Shown: piece by piece, positions 23,765 through 35,035 of the stretch
Position numbering within the stretch: position 1 is the first letter of the stretch
Layout: each line of letters starts with the position of its first letter
Assembly: GCF_019279795.1 (NCBI RefSeq)
Contig: NC_056732.1
Span: 1,071,879,938-1,071,943,937, forward strand
DNA: 64,000 bases
Direction of reading: 5' to 3'
From: Protopterus annectens
Taxonomy: Eukaryota; Chordata; Ceratodontiformes; Protopteridae
Made by a program: the position numbers and the translations under genes
The notes under the pieces: model-generated
What the model saw: the letters and a program-made list of their open reading frames with translations, nothing else
What the model was told of the DNA's origin: nothing
The model's database searches: none

Positions 23765-24400
23765 TTAGGAGAGAGGTAAATGGTAATGTTTGGTGAATGT
23801 ATGAATTGACCTCCAAGTAGCAGCTTCTAGAATGTCTCTGGTAGGAACCCCTCTGAGAAAAGCTGCAGAAGTAGATGCAGCCCTGGTGGAATGGGGTCTG
23901 ATCCCCTTGGGGACAGGTTTACCATGGTGCATGTAGCAGAAACAAATACAATGGCTTATCCATTTTGAAATAGTCTGCTTTGAAATGGTCTTTCCCTCTG
24001 CCCCTGCAGCAAATGCCACCAGTAGTTGCTCAGGCTTTCTTAGAGATTTTGTCCCGTTTAAGTAGAATCTTAGTTGTCTGTGTACATCCAATGAATGCAG
24101 AATCCGCACCCCCTTGTTCTGCGGATTTGGGAAAAAAGTTGGCAGATGAATGGTCTGATTAAGAGCCACACTGGATACCACCTTAGGCATAAAGGATGGA
24201 TTGGTCCTGAGGGCCACCCTGTCCAGATAAAAGACAATGAAAGGCTCCACTGCCATGAGAGCCTGTAGTTCTGAAATCCTTCTAACTGAAGTGACTGCTT
24301 AAAGAAAGGCAGTCTTCCAAGAGAAATGTTATGTCTGCAGTAGCAGCTGGTTCAAAAGGAGGTAGGGTGAGTTTTTCCAGCCATGCTGCAAGATTCAAAG
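23765..24400 (-). pseudogene. DIRS-4 tyrosine recombinase (C-terminal domain readable)
   Basis: A 163-codon open frame (24256-23765) holds the catalytic half: ALRTNPSFMPKVVSSVALNQ, LDVHRQLRFYLNGTKSLRKP, KQTISKWISHCICFCYMHHG, then the HSTRAASTSAAFLRG box (HxxR) and HTFTKHYHLPLS with the likely nucleophile Tyr. These are the best-preserved recombinase boxes of its family here. The upstream half (arginine box region, RRISELQAL type, near 24270) is separated by a stop, and the N-terminal part is not readable (only about 120 nt remain before the methyltransferase frame). It looks internally shortened compared with DIRS-6. Confidence 0.75.
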
Positions 24401-26123
24401 TTTGGAGCTGAGTGTGCAGAATTTGATAGTTCTGCTGAGACAGTAGATAAGGTGTCTGAGGCAGGTACCATAGAGGAAGGTGTGACATACTGCATAGAAG
24501 CGGGTACCAGGGTTGGCGAGGCCAGTCTGGAGCAATCAGAATCATTTTTTGTTTTTCCTGTCTGACTTTTAGTAAAACCTTGGAGAGCAGAGGCAGAGGG
24601 GGGAAAGGCATAGACTGATAGGTTTTTCCAGCTGAAGGATAGAGCATCCACTTTCCAAGCTTTTTTTGTGATGAATTCTTGTGCAGAATTTGTCCAACTG
24701 ATAGTTTTGGGGCGAGGCAAAAAGATCTATGTCTGGGCTCCCCCATTTTCGTGTCAACATGCTGAAGATTTGTGGATCCAGTTTCCATTCGTGTGGGACC
24801 ATAAGGTTTCTGCTTAGTTCGTCTGCCAGAGTATTTTGCTTTCCTGGCAGGAATTGAGTTTGTAGATGTATTTGGTAAGTCAAGGCCGTGTTCCACAAGG
24901 CCATGGCTAGTCTGCAAAGGGGGTAGGAGTGGGTACCCCCCTGCTTATGTACCACATAACTGTGGTGTTGTCTGTCTATCAGTAGTTGTCCTGGATGAAG
25001 AAAGTCCTTGAAGGCTGTCAGAGCATTCTGTACAGCTAGCATTTCTTTCTGGTTGATATGTAGGTGCATTTGATTTGGGCTCTATTCTCCCTGAATGCAT
25101 CTCCCTGCCAGATGGACCCCCCCCAAGCATAGTCTGATGCATCTGTAGTCAGGGTTTGGGTGGCAGGGGGTAGAATGAATGACAGCCCCTTGTTTTGGTG
25201 ACAGGCCTCTGCCTACCTTAGCAACACCTGTTGCAGGCAAGGAATGAGAGGAATCCTTGTTTCCAGGCTGTGACAATGTGGACTCCCATAAGCTTTTTAG
25301 GTAACACTGAAGTTTCCTCATATGCAGTCTTGCATATGGAATTAGTAGAATGCAGGAAGCCATGAACCCCAAAGCCTGCAGAATTTGTCTTGCAGACAGC
25401 TGGGTTTTTGTGGCCACTTGTTTGAAATATGTCCCCAACTGAATTTGTTTGTCTGGCGTGAGGTACGCCATCTGGGCAGTTGTATTCAAGCTTGCACCCA
25501 AGAATGTAATTATTTCAGAGGGTACCAGTTGTGATTTATTTTTGTTTATGGTGTACCCTAGGCATGTTAGAAGCCTTTTTACAAATGCCAGATGTTGTAG
25601 AAGAGTGTCCTTGTTTTCTGCCTGAATTAGACAATCGTCCAGATAAGGATAAATTTGAATGTTTCTTTGTTTGCAAAATGCAATCACTGGTGCCAGGCAC
25701 TTTGTGAAGACCCTGGGCACAGTAGATAAGCCAAAGGGCAGTGCAGAGAACTTGTAATGCAAATAGCCTGCTTTGAAGTGGAGGTATCTTCTGCAAGATT
25801 CCCTGCTTGGGATATGCAGGTAAGCCTCTTAAGTCTAGGGTTACCAACCAGGCATCCATGCCTAGCATAGGCAGTAACTGTTGTAGAGTCAGCATCTTGA
25901 ATTTTGGAATGTCCAAGAAGGTATTTAGAATGGATAAGTCCAGAATTGGATGCCATGATTTGTCTTTTCTGGGTACCAGGAAAAGTCTTGAATAAAAACA
26001 TTGTCCTTTTTCCTTTTCTGGTACTGGTTGAATAGCCCCCATATCCATGAGGGACATGACTTGTTTCTGGGCCTCAGCCCATTGATTTGGAGGCAGATTT
26101 GGCCATCCGTTTGTAATTGACAA
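24282..26123 (-). pseudogene. DIRS-4 RT-RNase H-methyltransferase
   Basis: RT: CFYSRLFLVPRKDKSWHPIL, FKMLTLQQLLPMLGMDAWLV, LDLRG then a shift, YKFSALPFGLSTVPRVFTKC, and IQIYPYLDDCLIQAE with intact YLDD (near 25640). Thumb-like region: INKNKSQLVPSEIITFLGAS. RNase H: LHINQKEMLAVQNALTAF and a VVHKQGGTHSYPL block, then LPGKQNTLADELSRN. Methyltransferase-like part: SPDIDLFASPQNYQL and IAPDWPRQPWYPLL. The frame shifts at about four places, so it is a pseudogene with an intact RT active site. Confidence 0.85.
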
Positions 26124-26259
26124 TGTGTGGAAATTAAATCTGTATCCCTGGGATACTATATTTAAGACCCACTTGTCCTAGGTAATTAGAAGCCAATTTT
26201 GAGCATGAAGTGCTAGTTTTCCCCCCAAAGGGGCTGCCAAAAGATAAGTGCTTGGAAAT

Positions 26260-28072
26260 GGCAGAGAAAAGTCATTCAGACTGTTTACTGTAGGTGGGTG
26301 CTTTGCTACTTCCAGATTTGGAGGTGGAGGCACCCCATTGTTTTGTTCTGTAAGTTCCTTGTGACTGAAACCTGGAGCCTTAAGAGTGTCTGGGTTTGAC
26401 CTGAGCGGCTCTGTTGGATACTGGAAAGGACCAAGTCTTAGTAGGCCAGTGCCTACTGAACCTGGGTGGCTGCATTTGTAGGAAATCTTTTACAGTTTGC
26501 ATAGATTTAGCTTTCTCTTCCATCTTTTTCAAAACTTCTTCTGCATTACCAAATAGGCTGTCCTGTTGCAAAGGAGCATCCAATCCAACAATTTAGCTTT
26601 AACATGATCAGGCAGATTTTGCTCCTTGAGCCAAGCATGCCTTTGTATCACAGATCCAGTTACGGCGGCCCTGCAAGAGGCCTCCAAGGAATCAAAACCA
26701 CATTGCAAAGTATGATTTCCAATTTGTTCAGCTGAATGCAATAAATCCTGTAACTCTATTTTCCACACAGTCAGAAATCAACATAATTTTCTGTTTAAGT
26801 AAGCCCATGACATGCTGTTGATATTTAAGCATATGAAATTGACAGTTTAAAGCCCTGATTGCCAGGGTTGCAGACGTATAAACCTTCTTACCCCATCTAT
26901 CCAGCGCCCTGCAGTCTCTATCAGAAGGGGTAGGATTTTTAGCAGTAGAAGCCTTAACACCCTTTTGACACTGAGAAATTGTTTCGAGGTCAGCAGTAGG
27001 GTTTTTGAAAAGAAACTTGTGGGAGTCAGGAACCCTGTAATATCTGTCTGGCTTACTAGGAGCCGGAGGTAAGGAATCAGGATCCATGCTGGATTCTGAG
27101 AAAACATCATCAACAATGTTTAAAACAGGAAGTATAGCCAAAGGCCTATGCTGAGGAAGAAGAAGGAAATCCCTAAGCCACTTTTTGGATTCTGAAAAAT
27201 CCTGACTCTCCCAATGAGAATGTTCCCTTAAGGTATGCAAAGTTTCTCCAAAAGAAAAATCCTCAGGAGGAGAAGCAGAAGGGATAGATTCTTCTGCATC
27301 AGAGTCCTCATAAGGGGGAATAGAAAGGAATCGGAAGAAATGGAAACCTGATCTGAAGATTCATAATCAGTGCCTTGCCTAGGCCTCTTATAGCAGGAGG
27401 GGGTTGGGAACCCCTGATCTAGGTAATTAAATCCTCAGCCATTTTGATCATTTGTTTTTTAGGCATAGGGGCCCGAGCACGTGGCTCATGCGTCAGTTTT
27501 TTAGAAATAGAAGTTGGTTTTGGCCTTGTTTTTGATGATGGTGTTGGTTTAATATACAAATCTTTAGGCCTGAAAACACCCTCAGAAGCCGGTGCCTGCT
27601 CAGTGGCTCCGGACCCATCCAATGGAGAAACATCTGCGGGTTCAATACTTGAAGAATCTCGCAGCATACCGGACTCCGAATGGGTCTCGGTAGAGGCCTG
27701 TGAATCAAAAGTAGTGGGTATCAGGGGCTGCGAAAGCGCCTCAATGAGTACCAGTGAAACGGCAACTGGCTTAAGAGAAGCTTCGTCATCGGTTTTGGAC
27801 CTTGACGGTCTGTCTCTTTTTCTTTGCATTTTTTTGCGAATTCCGCTAGTCGGATTGCTAACCGACGACATTTCAGGATAGTTAAATCTTGAGGCAAAAC
27901 ATTTAGAAGCAAAAATATACAGACGCTTAATAGTGCGTTGGTTAAATTTAGCACAAAACTGACAGCAAGCACCGTTGTGGTCAGGGCCTAGGCAAGGAAT
28001 ACAGTACAAATGAAAATCCTTATGGGGTATTTGCTTCCCACAAGTAATACAATTATTAACTTTTACTGACAT
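26260..28072 (-). pseudogene. DIRS-4 ORF1 (Gag-like)
   Basis: Starts at the ATG at 28072 (MSVKVNNCITCGKQIPHKDF). The cluster CITCG, H, CIPCLG, H, CQFC (residues about 8-45) resembles the zinc-binding start of the other DIRS ORF1 proteins, although the family differs. A Thr/Ser/Pro-rich middle includes SIEPADVSPLDGSGATEQAP, and a basic tail follows. The second half (27240-26380) has KKVYTSATLAIRALNCQFHM and the GFDSLEASCRAAVTG block shared with DIRS-8. The first 217 codons are open; shifts follow near 27419, 27240 and 26760. Confidence 0.7.
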
Positions 28073-28204
28073 CGGTAAGGAGCAAGAAAAAGTTTCCCCA
28101 ACGGGGTAATTAGCTTTAGGTTTAAGACTTCAGTTCTGAAACTCGAAAACGAAAATTTCAGGAGTCAGCCGACCAGCACTTGCGAACTGCTTCTGCTTCG
28201 GGCA

Positions 28205-28394
28205 CCGCGCGGCAAGAAAGACAGATTAAAATGGCGTAGGCTGCATGTTTTATACCCCTGATTACCTGACGTCATGGAAGAAGAGACAGCAACCGACGCA
28301 GGACCCAAGACTTTGTTATTCAGGTCGACTGAGGGCAACCTGCCAGCAAGTTACCCCAAATGTAATGACTGCAACAGTGAAACACGAAGAACAT
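28205..28394. repeat. DIRS-4 right inverted terminal repeat
   Basis: Reverse complement of 23140-23345. It ends GAAACACGAAGAACAT. Confidence 0.9.
28248..28274 (-). promoter_or_regulatory. CRE + TATA, likely DIRS-4 sense promoter
   Basis: On the minus strand TGACGTCA (28274-28267) lies 12 bp upstream of TATAAAA (28254-28248), about 180 bp before the ORF1 ATG. The arrangement is mirrored in the left repeat and kept in DIRS-8. Confidence 0.55.
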
Positions 28395-28720
28395 CAATAA
28401 CATGCTATCGCTGGCCAAATATATACAGAGTTAAACAAAGAATTTCTTAAAAAATTAGAAGCAAAATTTAATAATGTTAAAATAATTCTTCTTGAAGATT
28501 CTAACTATCTAGATGTTATTTGGAAGACAAAGCACAGACAATAATGCTTCCTACAAGTTTATTGAAATAACATTACAAGGGATGACCCACCTAGTAGAGC
28601 AGAATACAAGGAAAGAGTTTGATTTGGTGATTACAAATGATGTGAAGCATATCTAATATAAAATTTGGTACACCTCTGGAATGTTAATCAGTCTTCATTT
28701 CCAAGCCACCCTACACAGGC
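28395..28720 (+). pseudogene. CR1-type LINE endonuclease, C-terminal part
   Basis: Continues the domain cut at 23139. It reads AIAGQIYTELNKEFLKKLEA, VKIILLEDSNYLDVIWK (the GDFNYPDICW block, with G changed to E) and, after a stop and shift, HLVEQNTRKEFDLVITNDVK (the LVEEPTR..LLDLVLTN block). No RT follows, so only the 5' part of a LINE or a deleted copy is present. Confidence 0.75.
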
Positions 28721-29962
28721 AGCTTGGCCATCTGCATCCAGTGTAAACAATTACAGGGAACACTGCTACTGTGCACTTTAGAAAAAGTAACAGTTTTCAC
28801 AGGAACATGATTAAGACATCCACAGATGTCAGATTTTTTCTTACCTACAAGTTAGGCTTATTGACGCAACATCTAAGAATGACGTAAACAGTGGATTACT
28901 AAATATGTAAACAGCAGTGCTGTTTGCAAAAGGATGAATGTAATACAGGCGAGATTGATGGATACATAGCAGAACTGATTCCTTACTCCAAGAACAATGT
29001 CTAGCAGATACTTTTCCATATCCTGTCAAAAGAGCTGCAGCAAATCTGTCCCTGCAATACAATCAGCAAACATTTTTAAGTGACCTTTACCTGGTTATTA
29101 CATTTAATTTAGCATTTAAAAATGTAGGTAATACATTCTCTCTATAAGCTACATCTCACTATACTTGCCAGGCAGTGCACAAGTATTCTATAGTCTATGA
29201 CATGAATGTCAAAAAATGTATCTTTACTAAGACCCAAATAAAACTCCAAATTCAATGCAAAAAAAAAAAAAAAAAAAAACCTACACAAAAACATACTTGC
29301 CAGCAAGAGTCCTTTAACATGTAGTGCTTGCATTCTACAATCAAAACAGAACCTACTCAGAGCATACATCATTTCCTGTTCTTAAAACAGGTCATGAAAT
29401 TATCACAAAAGATACAAATACAATAATAAGACACCTAATAAAGTACTAAAACACTACATATACATGAATATCATTAAAATTAAATTCATGTAATAGAAAC
29501 CAATAAATATTTTACTGGGTAAAACGTGCAAGGCTGAATTTCAAATAAAATGAATCCAATAACCTCTCTAATTTCAGACAGTAAAAAAAACATTTAAACC
29601 CAAAATTCATAAAAATATAACAGTACTACTAACATACTGTCCACACAGGTTCTTCACAATTCTTCAGCTTTCGTAACCAGTACACTGTCAGTTGACAACT
29701 TGTCATTAATGCCTGGTGGCTGAAATGCATTCAGCAAAATTTGCCAGCTCAGTTCCCTACATTCAAGATATGATTCACAGTTTCCACACACTAACATTTT
29801 TGGTACCCCTTCTATGATGTAAACAAAAAACTTTTTAAAGCCAGTACAACACTTTGCATGTTTACTAAGGGCACTCCTATCATCCCTTTTAATAGCGTGT
29901 GCCTGCTGGTATATTCTTGTCCTAAGGACAAACTCAGTCTTCCCTATGCAAAATACAGAAAA
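28721..29962. other. Unique stretch with poly-A tract
   Basis: No repeat domain was recognised. There is an A-run at 29259-29279. A minus-strand block near 28980-29050 has an acceptor-like start but matches no known protein (see rejected list). Confidence 0.45.
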
Positions 29963-30175
29963 TATAGTTGCAGAAAATCTTACCATAATAGTAGTTGTCC
30001 ACTTCACTATTACAGTACTCCTTACAGTAGGGATCCCCTGCCAAAGGTAGCCCAGCGTCCAGCCAGCATACCAAAGCCTTTAAGTTGCAATAGTGCCATG
30101 GTATATTATACTTAAACTCCCCGTGCGTGGCGTAGGACATAAAGGTGACGCAGAGATGTACTATCCTCAGAAATG
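29963..30175. repeat. DIRS-5 left inverted terminal repeat
   Basis: Partners with 39590-39787 (GCCAGCATACCA.AGCC, CCCCGTG.GTGG.GTAGG.CATAAAGGTGA). Divergence is visible by eye. Confidence 0.8.
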
Positions 30176-30247
30176 AAGAGCCTCAGGAGGAACCAGTTCA
30201 AGGAGAAAGGAGCAGCATGCGCATCCAGGAGGAGAAGGGCAGGAGCG

Positions 30248-30352
30248 AATACTGCAACACTGAAGAGAAGGACATCTACCGTTATGGGAAGATTTTACAC
30301 AACTATACTGTCCTTCCATATCACATAGTTGCAGTATTCCTTACAACAGGGA
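30248..30352. repeat. DIRS-5 ICR
   Basis: Left-end complement (GACATCTACCGTTATGGGAAG, ACAACTATA) joined to right-end complement (CTGTCCTTCCATATCAC). Confidence 0.8.
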
Positions 30353-30367
30353 GATTACAAAAGCTCA

Positions 30368-31300
30368 CTAAGAAAGTTGGGAGGTGGATGGGCCAGCAGA
30401 GCCCTCAAGAAAACCATGCAGGATAGCCCTGGCAAATCCGGCTCTACCCCTAGAAACCATATCCAACTTATAGTGCTTTGTAAAAGTATGCACAGAAGTC
30501 CAAGTAGCTGCCTCAAGAATGGAGTTAGTATGCAAACCTTTGAAAAAGGCACCAGAAGAAGCCAAAACACTCAGAATAAGCCTTAAAAGAAGGAGGAAGG
30601 CTTTTCCCATGAAAGTAGTAACAAAGAAATGGCCTTAGATATCCAAGACAAAATAATTTCTTAGAAAACAGCCAAACCCAAAGACCTAGAAAGAAAGGAA
30701 ACAAATTGCTGCTCCGATTTAGAAATGGCTTTAGTTTTCTCCAAATAATATCGGAGTTGTCTATGCAAATCCAAGATGTGAAGAACCTTCTCAAGCAGAT
30801 GACGGAGAAGGGAAAAAGTAGATACATTAATACACTGATTATGAGACAACTCATTAACCACCTTGGGCATAAAAGAAAAGAAGGATTAATACAAAGTGAC
30901 ATCCTGTCCTTATAAAAAAAAAAAAAAAAAAAAAAAACAAAATGGGAGGAACAGCCATAAGGGCCTGCAGTTCAGACAACTGCCTGGCTGAGTTAACAGC
31001 CAGAATAACAGTCTTCCAAGAACAATGATGTAAGGAAACAGAAACAGCAGGCTCAAAAGTAGCATGAGTCCATTTTTCCAGGAAAAAATTAAGGTCCCAG
31101 GAAGGAGAAAGAGGCTTCCTGGGAGGCCTAATATGAAGGACATCTTTAAGAAATTGTTTGACCTTGAATCTAGAAGCCAAATGGGGAGTCTAAGTCAGAC
31201 AAGCAGAAATAGCTGACAAGTGGATCTAAAAAGAACAGTATGCCAATCCAGCACTGAGCAATTCGCACAAATGAAAGAACCAAAGGAACTTCCAAAGAAG
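30368..31300 (-). pseudogene. DIRS-5 tyrosine recombinase
   Basis: Reads PKVVNELSHNQCINVST, LDLHRQLRYYLEKTKAISKS and EQQFVSFLSRSLGLAVF (30661-30870), then, in another frame, ASSGAFFKGLHTNSILEAAT and TFTKHYKLDMVSRGRAGF with the expected Tyr. The HxxR box that should precede ASSGAFF reads LILSVL, so His and Arg are lost. A 24-nt A-run at 30914 interrupts the frame. N-terminal sequence at 31100-31180 corresponds to SWDLNFFLEKWTHATFEPA. Confidence 0.75.
30914..30937. repeat. Poly-A run in DIRS-5 recombinase
   Basis: 24 A within former coding sequence. Confidence 0.95.
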
Positions 31301-33203
31301 TGGATCCAGGTTACATGTAAGATAGCAAACGGGAAATCTCTTCCATTTTGATACATAACATTTCCTGGCCTCCTGCAGAACCAGAACACCCTCAAACTGT
31401 GCCTAAAAGGGATCAAAACCCTATCACCCACACTGTCTGTTGAATACTGGACAGGTGGGGATGATGAGAGATGCCTTTGTCTTTCGAGTAGGTCCACCCT
31501 GTGAGGTAACTTGTGATGACTGCTCTTGGATGAATGCAGAAGAGGAAACCAATGCTGTCGGAGCTGAAAAGGAGTCACCAACAAGACTTTGAGAGCATCC
31601 TGTTCTGTCTTGAACAGGACCCCCGGTATAAGAGGAAGAAGAGGGAATGTATAAGGAAACACCCCCTTCCAGGAAAAAGATAGGGCTTCCATCTTCCAAG
31701 TCAAAATACATGCTACTCTGGTGTAAAAGAGAGGAAGTTTTCTGTTTAGAGGGAGGGTAAAAAGATCTATTTGAGTGCCACCCCACTGGTGGACAATGCC
31801 CAGCATCACACCTGTCAAGCAGCCACTCGTGAGTTTGTGTTATGGACCTGTTCACAGAATCTGTCAAAATGTTCTGATCTGAAGGAATATAAACAGCCTG
31901 AAGTCACCTGATACTGGACAGCTGGAACCCAAACCTGCAGAGCTAGCCTGCACAAAAGGTAAGACCATGTCCACCCTTGCTTGTTGATGTACCACATCAC
32001 TGTGGTATTGTGTGTGAAGATTCTAAGAGGCCACGGAAAGAAAAGAGAATGAAAGGCCTGAAAAGCCACCAGAAGAACTTTAATCTCTTTGATATTGACA
32101 TAGTCATCCTTCTGATGAAGAGACTAAAGGCCCTGAACTTTAAGAGGACCGAAGGCCACCTACCCCATGTCTGAGGCACTTTAAAAGAGTTCCTGAGCGG
32201 GAACTGAAGGTTGAAAAGGCAGCCCTTACTTTAGAGATAACTGATGAATTCACCACCGAAACTTCAGCTTGAGGCATGGGAGAAGGGGAATCAGAAAATC
32301 TAAAGGATGATAATGTTGAAGCCAGACTGACTTTAGGAACCACTGGAGCTTTCTCATATGAAGCTTGACCAGAGGAAGCATAGGAATGGTGGAAGCTATG
32401 GACTCTCAAGCCTTTAGAAACACCCTGGCTGTAATGGAGGCCACAGGAAGAAGGGTGTGAAAGAAAGCAATCGGAGTTAAAGCCTTGGGAGAGGTCAGGG
32501 ATGCCAGCAATGGAATAGTCTGGAGCCTGCACACAAGAAAAGCACGATCTTGAGAAGGAGAAAAAGTCTGGAATGATTTTTTGAAGTCACTGTAAACGCT
32601 AGGCTTTGCAAGAGACAAATAGTTTAGTGAAGATGCTGAAGCAAAATCTGTGGAGAGGAAGCCTGAATGAGCAAGTCATCCAGATAAGAAAAGATCCCTT
32701 CATCCTGCAAAAAGCAATCACAGGAGTGAGGCATTTAGTGAAGACCCCCGGGGCAGCAGGCAGGCCAAAGGGCAAAGCAGAGACCTAAAAATGCAAGGAA
32801 GCAACAGAGAAACGTAAAAACTTCCTGAAAAAGGGATGACTACAGATATGGAGACAGGCATCCTTGAGATCTAGATAAACTAGGAAAGCCTGAGGAACAG
32901 GAGGAAACAAGGTGTGAAGGGGTAACATTTGAAAGGAGGGAACGTTCAAAAAGGTGTTCAGCTGAGAGATATCCAGAATGGGTCTCCGGGTGTTTTATTT
33001 CCTGGGAACCAGAAGCATTCTGGAGTAAAACCCCTTCCCCTTTTGAGGAGCCAGAACTGCTTGAATTGTTCCTTGATACAAAAGGCTCCTAAAAGCACCT
33101 GGAAAAAATGGTATCTGTTCCTGAGGAGGTCGAGGAATGCCCAAAAAGGAGAAAAGGTACTTCCTATTCTATATAATAACATTGACAAACTGCTAGAACC
33201 CAA
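31195..33203 (-). pseudogene. DIRS-5 RT-RNase H-methyltransferase
   Basis: RT remains at 32600-33203: minus-strand sequence near 32990 has lost the FLVP..G..RPILD block to stops, while the YLDD region near 32680 (GATGAC..) and the FALPFGL/AAPGVFTKCL-type block near 32740 are readable in pieces. RNase H at 31815-32069: NTTVMWYINKQGWTWSYLLC and MSISKRLKFFWWLF-type sequence. Methyltransferase-like part at 31195-31818: WGGTQIDLFTLPLNRKLPLF, YTFPLLPLIPGVLFKTEQD and VTPFQLRQHWFPLL. Multiple frames and stops. Confidence 0.7.
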
Positions 33204-33797
33204 GAATCTTCAGTGATCCTTGACCAATTTTTGGAATAGACAGGTAAAGATGAAGAGAAAGGAAAGACACGGAGGAGTGGAGAAAAAAGGCAGTCAAGAC
33301 AGAGGCTGGCTTGCTTGGAAAAGAAGGCTTCTGAGCTGCAGAAATTTGAGTAGACTGAGCAGGAGACAACCTCCTACCACCCTTTTTACCCTTGGAGGGA
33401 GAGCAAGACTACTTATAGACAAAGGCAGGTTTTATTAGGATACATCCCTTGAAATTTGGGAACAGGAAACAAAAATATGTTTCAATTCTTGCATAGCCTT
33501 ACCCTTTTCCCTGAAGAGACTTAAAAAGATCAGTAGCTGCAGAACCAAAGATATTTTTAATATCCAGAGGAGCATCCATCAGCTTTGTCAGCTTGGCCTT
33601 AGTATCATCATGCAAAGGCTGAAGATAAAGCCAGGAATACCTACTCAACACAGAACCAAAGGCCACAGCCCTAGAAGAGGAATCGGCTGCAGCATAACTG
33701 CATTTAATGGAAAGGAGAGTTATTTGAAAGGAAGACCCTACTAAAGAAAGAGCCGAATTCTTTCCCTCAGCGTCAGGCAAGTCTAAAATAACCTGAA
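33203..33797 (-). pseudogene. DIRS-5 ORF1, C-terminal part
   Basis: Reads PDAEGKNSALSLVGSSFQI, YAAADSSSRAVAFGSVLSRY and SWLYLQPL (33499-33780). It continues the ORF1 piece at 38188-39468 once the Penelope insert is skipped: the sequence for ILDLPDAEGK sits in the duplicated target on both sides. A Lys/Gly-rich tail follows near 33370. Confidence 0.7.
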
Positions 33798-33798
33798 A
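33734..33798. repeat. Target duplication of Penelope-like element, left copy
   Basis: About 65 nt (GACCCTACTAAAGAAAGAGC to AAATAACCTGAAA) repeated at 38191-38253 with a few differences. It is DIRS-5 ORF1 sequence. Confidence 0.85.
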
Positions 33799-34091
33799 CA
33801 GGTTGTATTACAAATGGGTGAAGGGGAAATGTAAAGGATAAAACGTTGTATAAAGAAACTATTTATATTTTAAAGTATCACACATTGGCCCTTAAAGGGT
33901 TAAATAGAGATTGTAACTAGAAGTATGTAATTAATTGATATTACTTAAATGTTAATTGTTTTATTACTCAGAGTATTTAATGTGTTTGTCTTTGATGGTT
34001 TTTGTACTCCAGTGAAAGCTTTTTGTGTAGAGGAGCTAGAGAGAGAGAAATAAACTTCTTTTGTTTTGTTCTGTAGCTGTGGTTTCTATTT
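33798..34091 (+). repeat. Penelope-like element, left pseudo-LTR
   Basis: Direct repeat of 37616-38184 minus its SINE. It begins inside what is the coding 3' end in the right copy (ACAGG.TG.ATTACAAA.GGGTGAAGG) and ends at TGTTTTGTTCTGTAGCTGT. Confidence 0.88.
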
Positions 34092-34128
34092 TGGATTTTT
34101 CTGAGTGTGTGGTATACAGTGGTCATTC

Positions 34129-34719
34129 ATGGCTACAGACCCTTCTGTCTATTTACCTCGTATTTTTCAAGATGAGGCTCCAGAGGGTTTGCAACGCACT
34201 ATGGAACAGTATGTCTTCCATTTGGAAGACATAGTGAATAAGAATGTGGACCAATCAAATCATATCTGTAAAGTTTTTAGAGGACAGACAGCGAAAGATG
34301 GACAATCCGTTTTCCATGTGGGTGATACTCAAGTTACATCTTTGCCATTACAACTGCAAAATATGTACAGTAATTTACAAAATTTGGTGTTTAAAGAAAC
34401 TAATGCACATTATAACATACTGAGCCTCCATAGATATTTAGAATTAGAAATATCACCAAGGGACTTATGGTCTTTTAAAAGCCCCAGTACACCTTTTGAT
34501 CCTGAAAATAATGAAGATAAAGAGTTTAAGCGATGTTGGGTTACTGCTGCACAATGTTGCTCATTAGAATGGGTCCAGACCTTACCTGAACGTGATACCT
34601 TTAAGCAGCGGAAACTAAAAGAGGAGACTCAGAAGCTTTGTTCTAACTTAATTGCACAACATAGTTTGTTCCATTTAGACGATTTTCTTGGAGAGAATAA
34701 TGAAAAACAAGTCCTATGA
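34129..34719 (+). pseudogene. Penelope-like element, N-terminal protein region
   Basis: A 197-codon open frame from the ATG at 34129 (MATDPSVYLPRIFQDEAPEG). It is acidic, with no domain I recognise. It contains helix-like stretches (EETQKLCSNLIAQHSLFHLD near the end) and the block RDLWSFKSPSTPFDPENN. It lies directly after the pseudo-LTR and ahead of the GLKYVPT block, so it is probably the N-terminal part of the polyprotein or a separate small ORF. A stop at 34717 separates it from an in-frame continuation rich in Asp and Arg (34762-34998). Confidence 0.55.
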
Positions 34720-35035
34720 AAATGACTTGATAGAAAGAAAAAACGTAAGCTTTAACAGGGCTTGAGAGACTACAAGAATGAAAGGGCTTTTGTATGGAGG
34801 TTTAAATCTTGCGGCAAACTAGGGATGTCTCACGAGAGTAGAAATAATAAAAGACTGACTTCTGTTACAGTTGCTTCTTCGGATGGGACAGATTTTGCTA
34901 CAAAATGGGATAGTGATGAGGGGGATTATCCCCCTTTACCAAATGCTCAATATCCAGTAAACCATGAGAATACATTTCGGAGAGGTTTAGGAGGCTAACA
35001 GCATTCGTCTAACAACAATCAGAAGAGGATGAGAA

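Larger units (their letters stand above)
23140..28394 (-). mobile_element. DIRS-4: DIRS-type element inserted in a CR1
   Basis: Complete in structure, about 5.25 kb, sense strand minus, from a second DIRS family with a TATA/CRE-bearing terminal repeat. Right repeat 28205-28394, ORF1 28072 to about 26260, RT-RNase H-methyltransferase 26123-24282, recombinase about 24400-23765, ICR 23566-23672, left repeat 23140-23345. Joining the flanks restores the order of a CR1 endonuclease without a visible target duplication, as expected for a tyrosine-recombinase element. Frames are less damaged than in DIRS-1 and -3. Confidence 0.92.

Noticed and set aside
28980-29050. Minus-strand block DRFAAALLTGYGKVSARHCS with TTGCAG before and GTAAGG after, as another host exon
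   Set aside because: The peptide matches neither the kinase downstream of the known exon nor any protein I recognise, and the frame has no other support.
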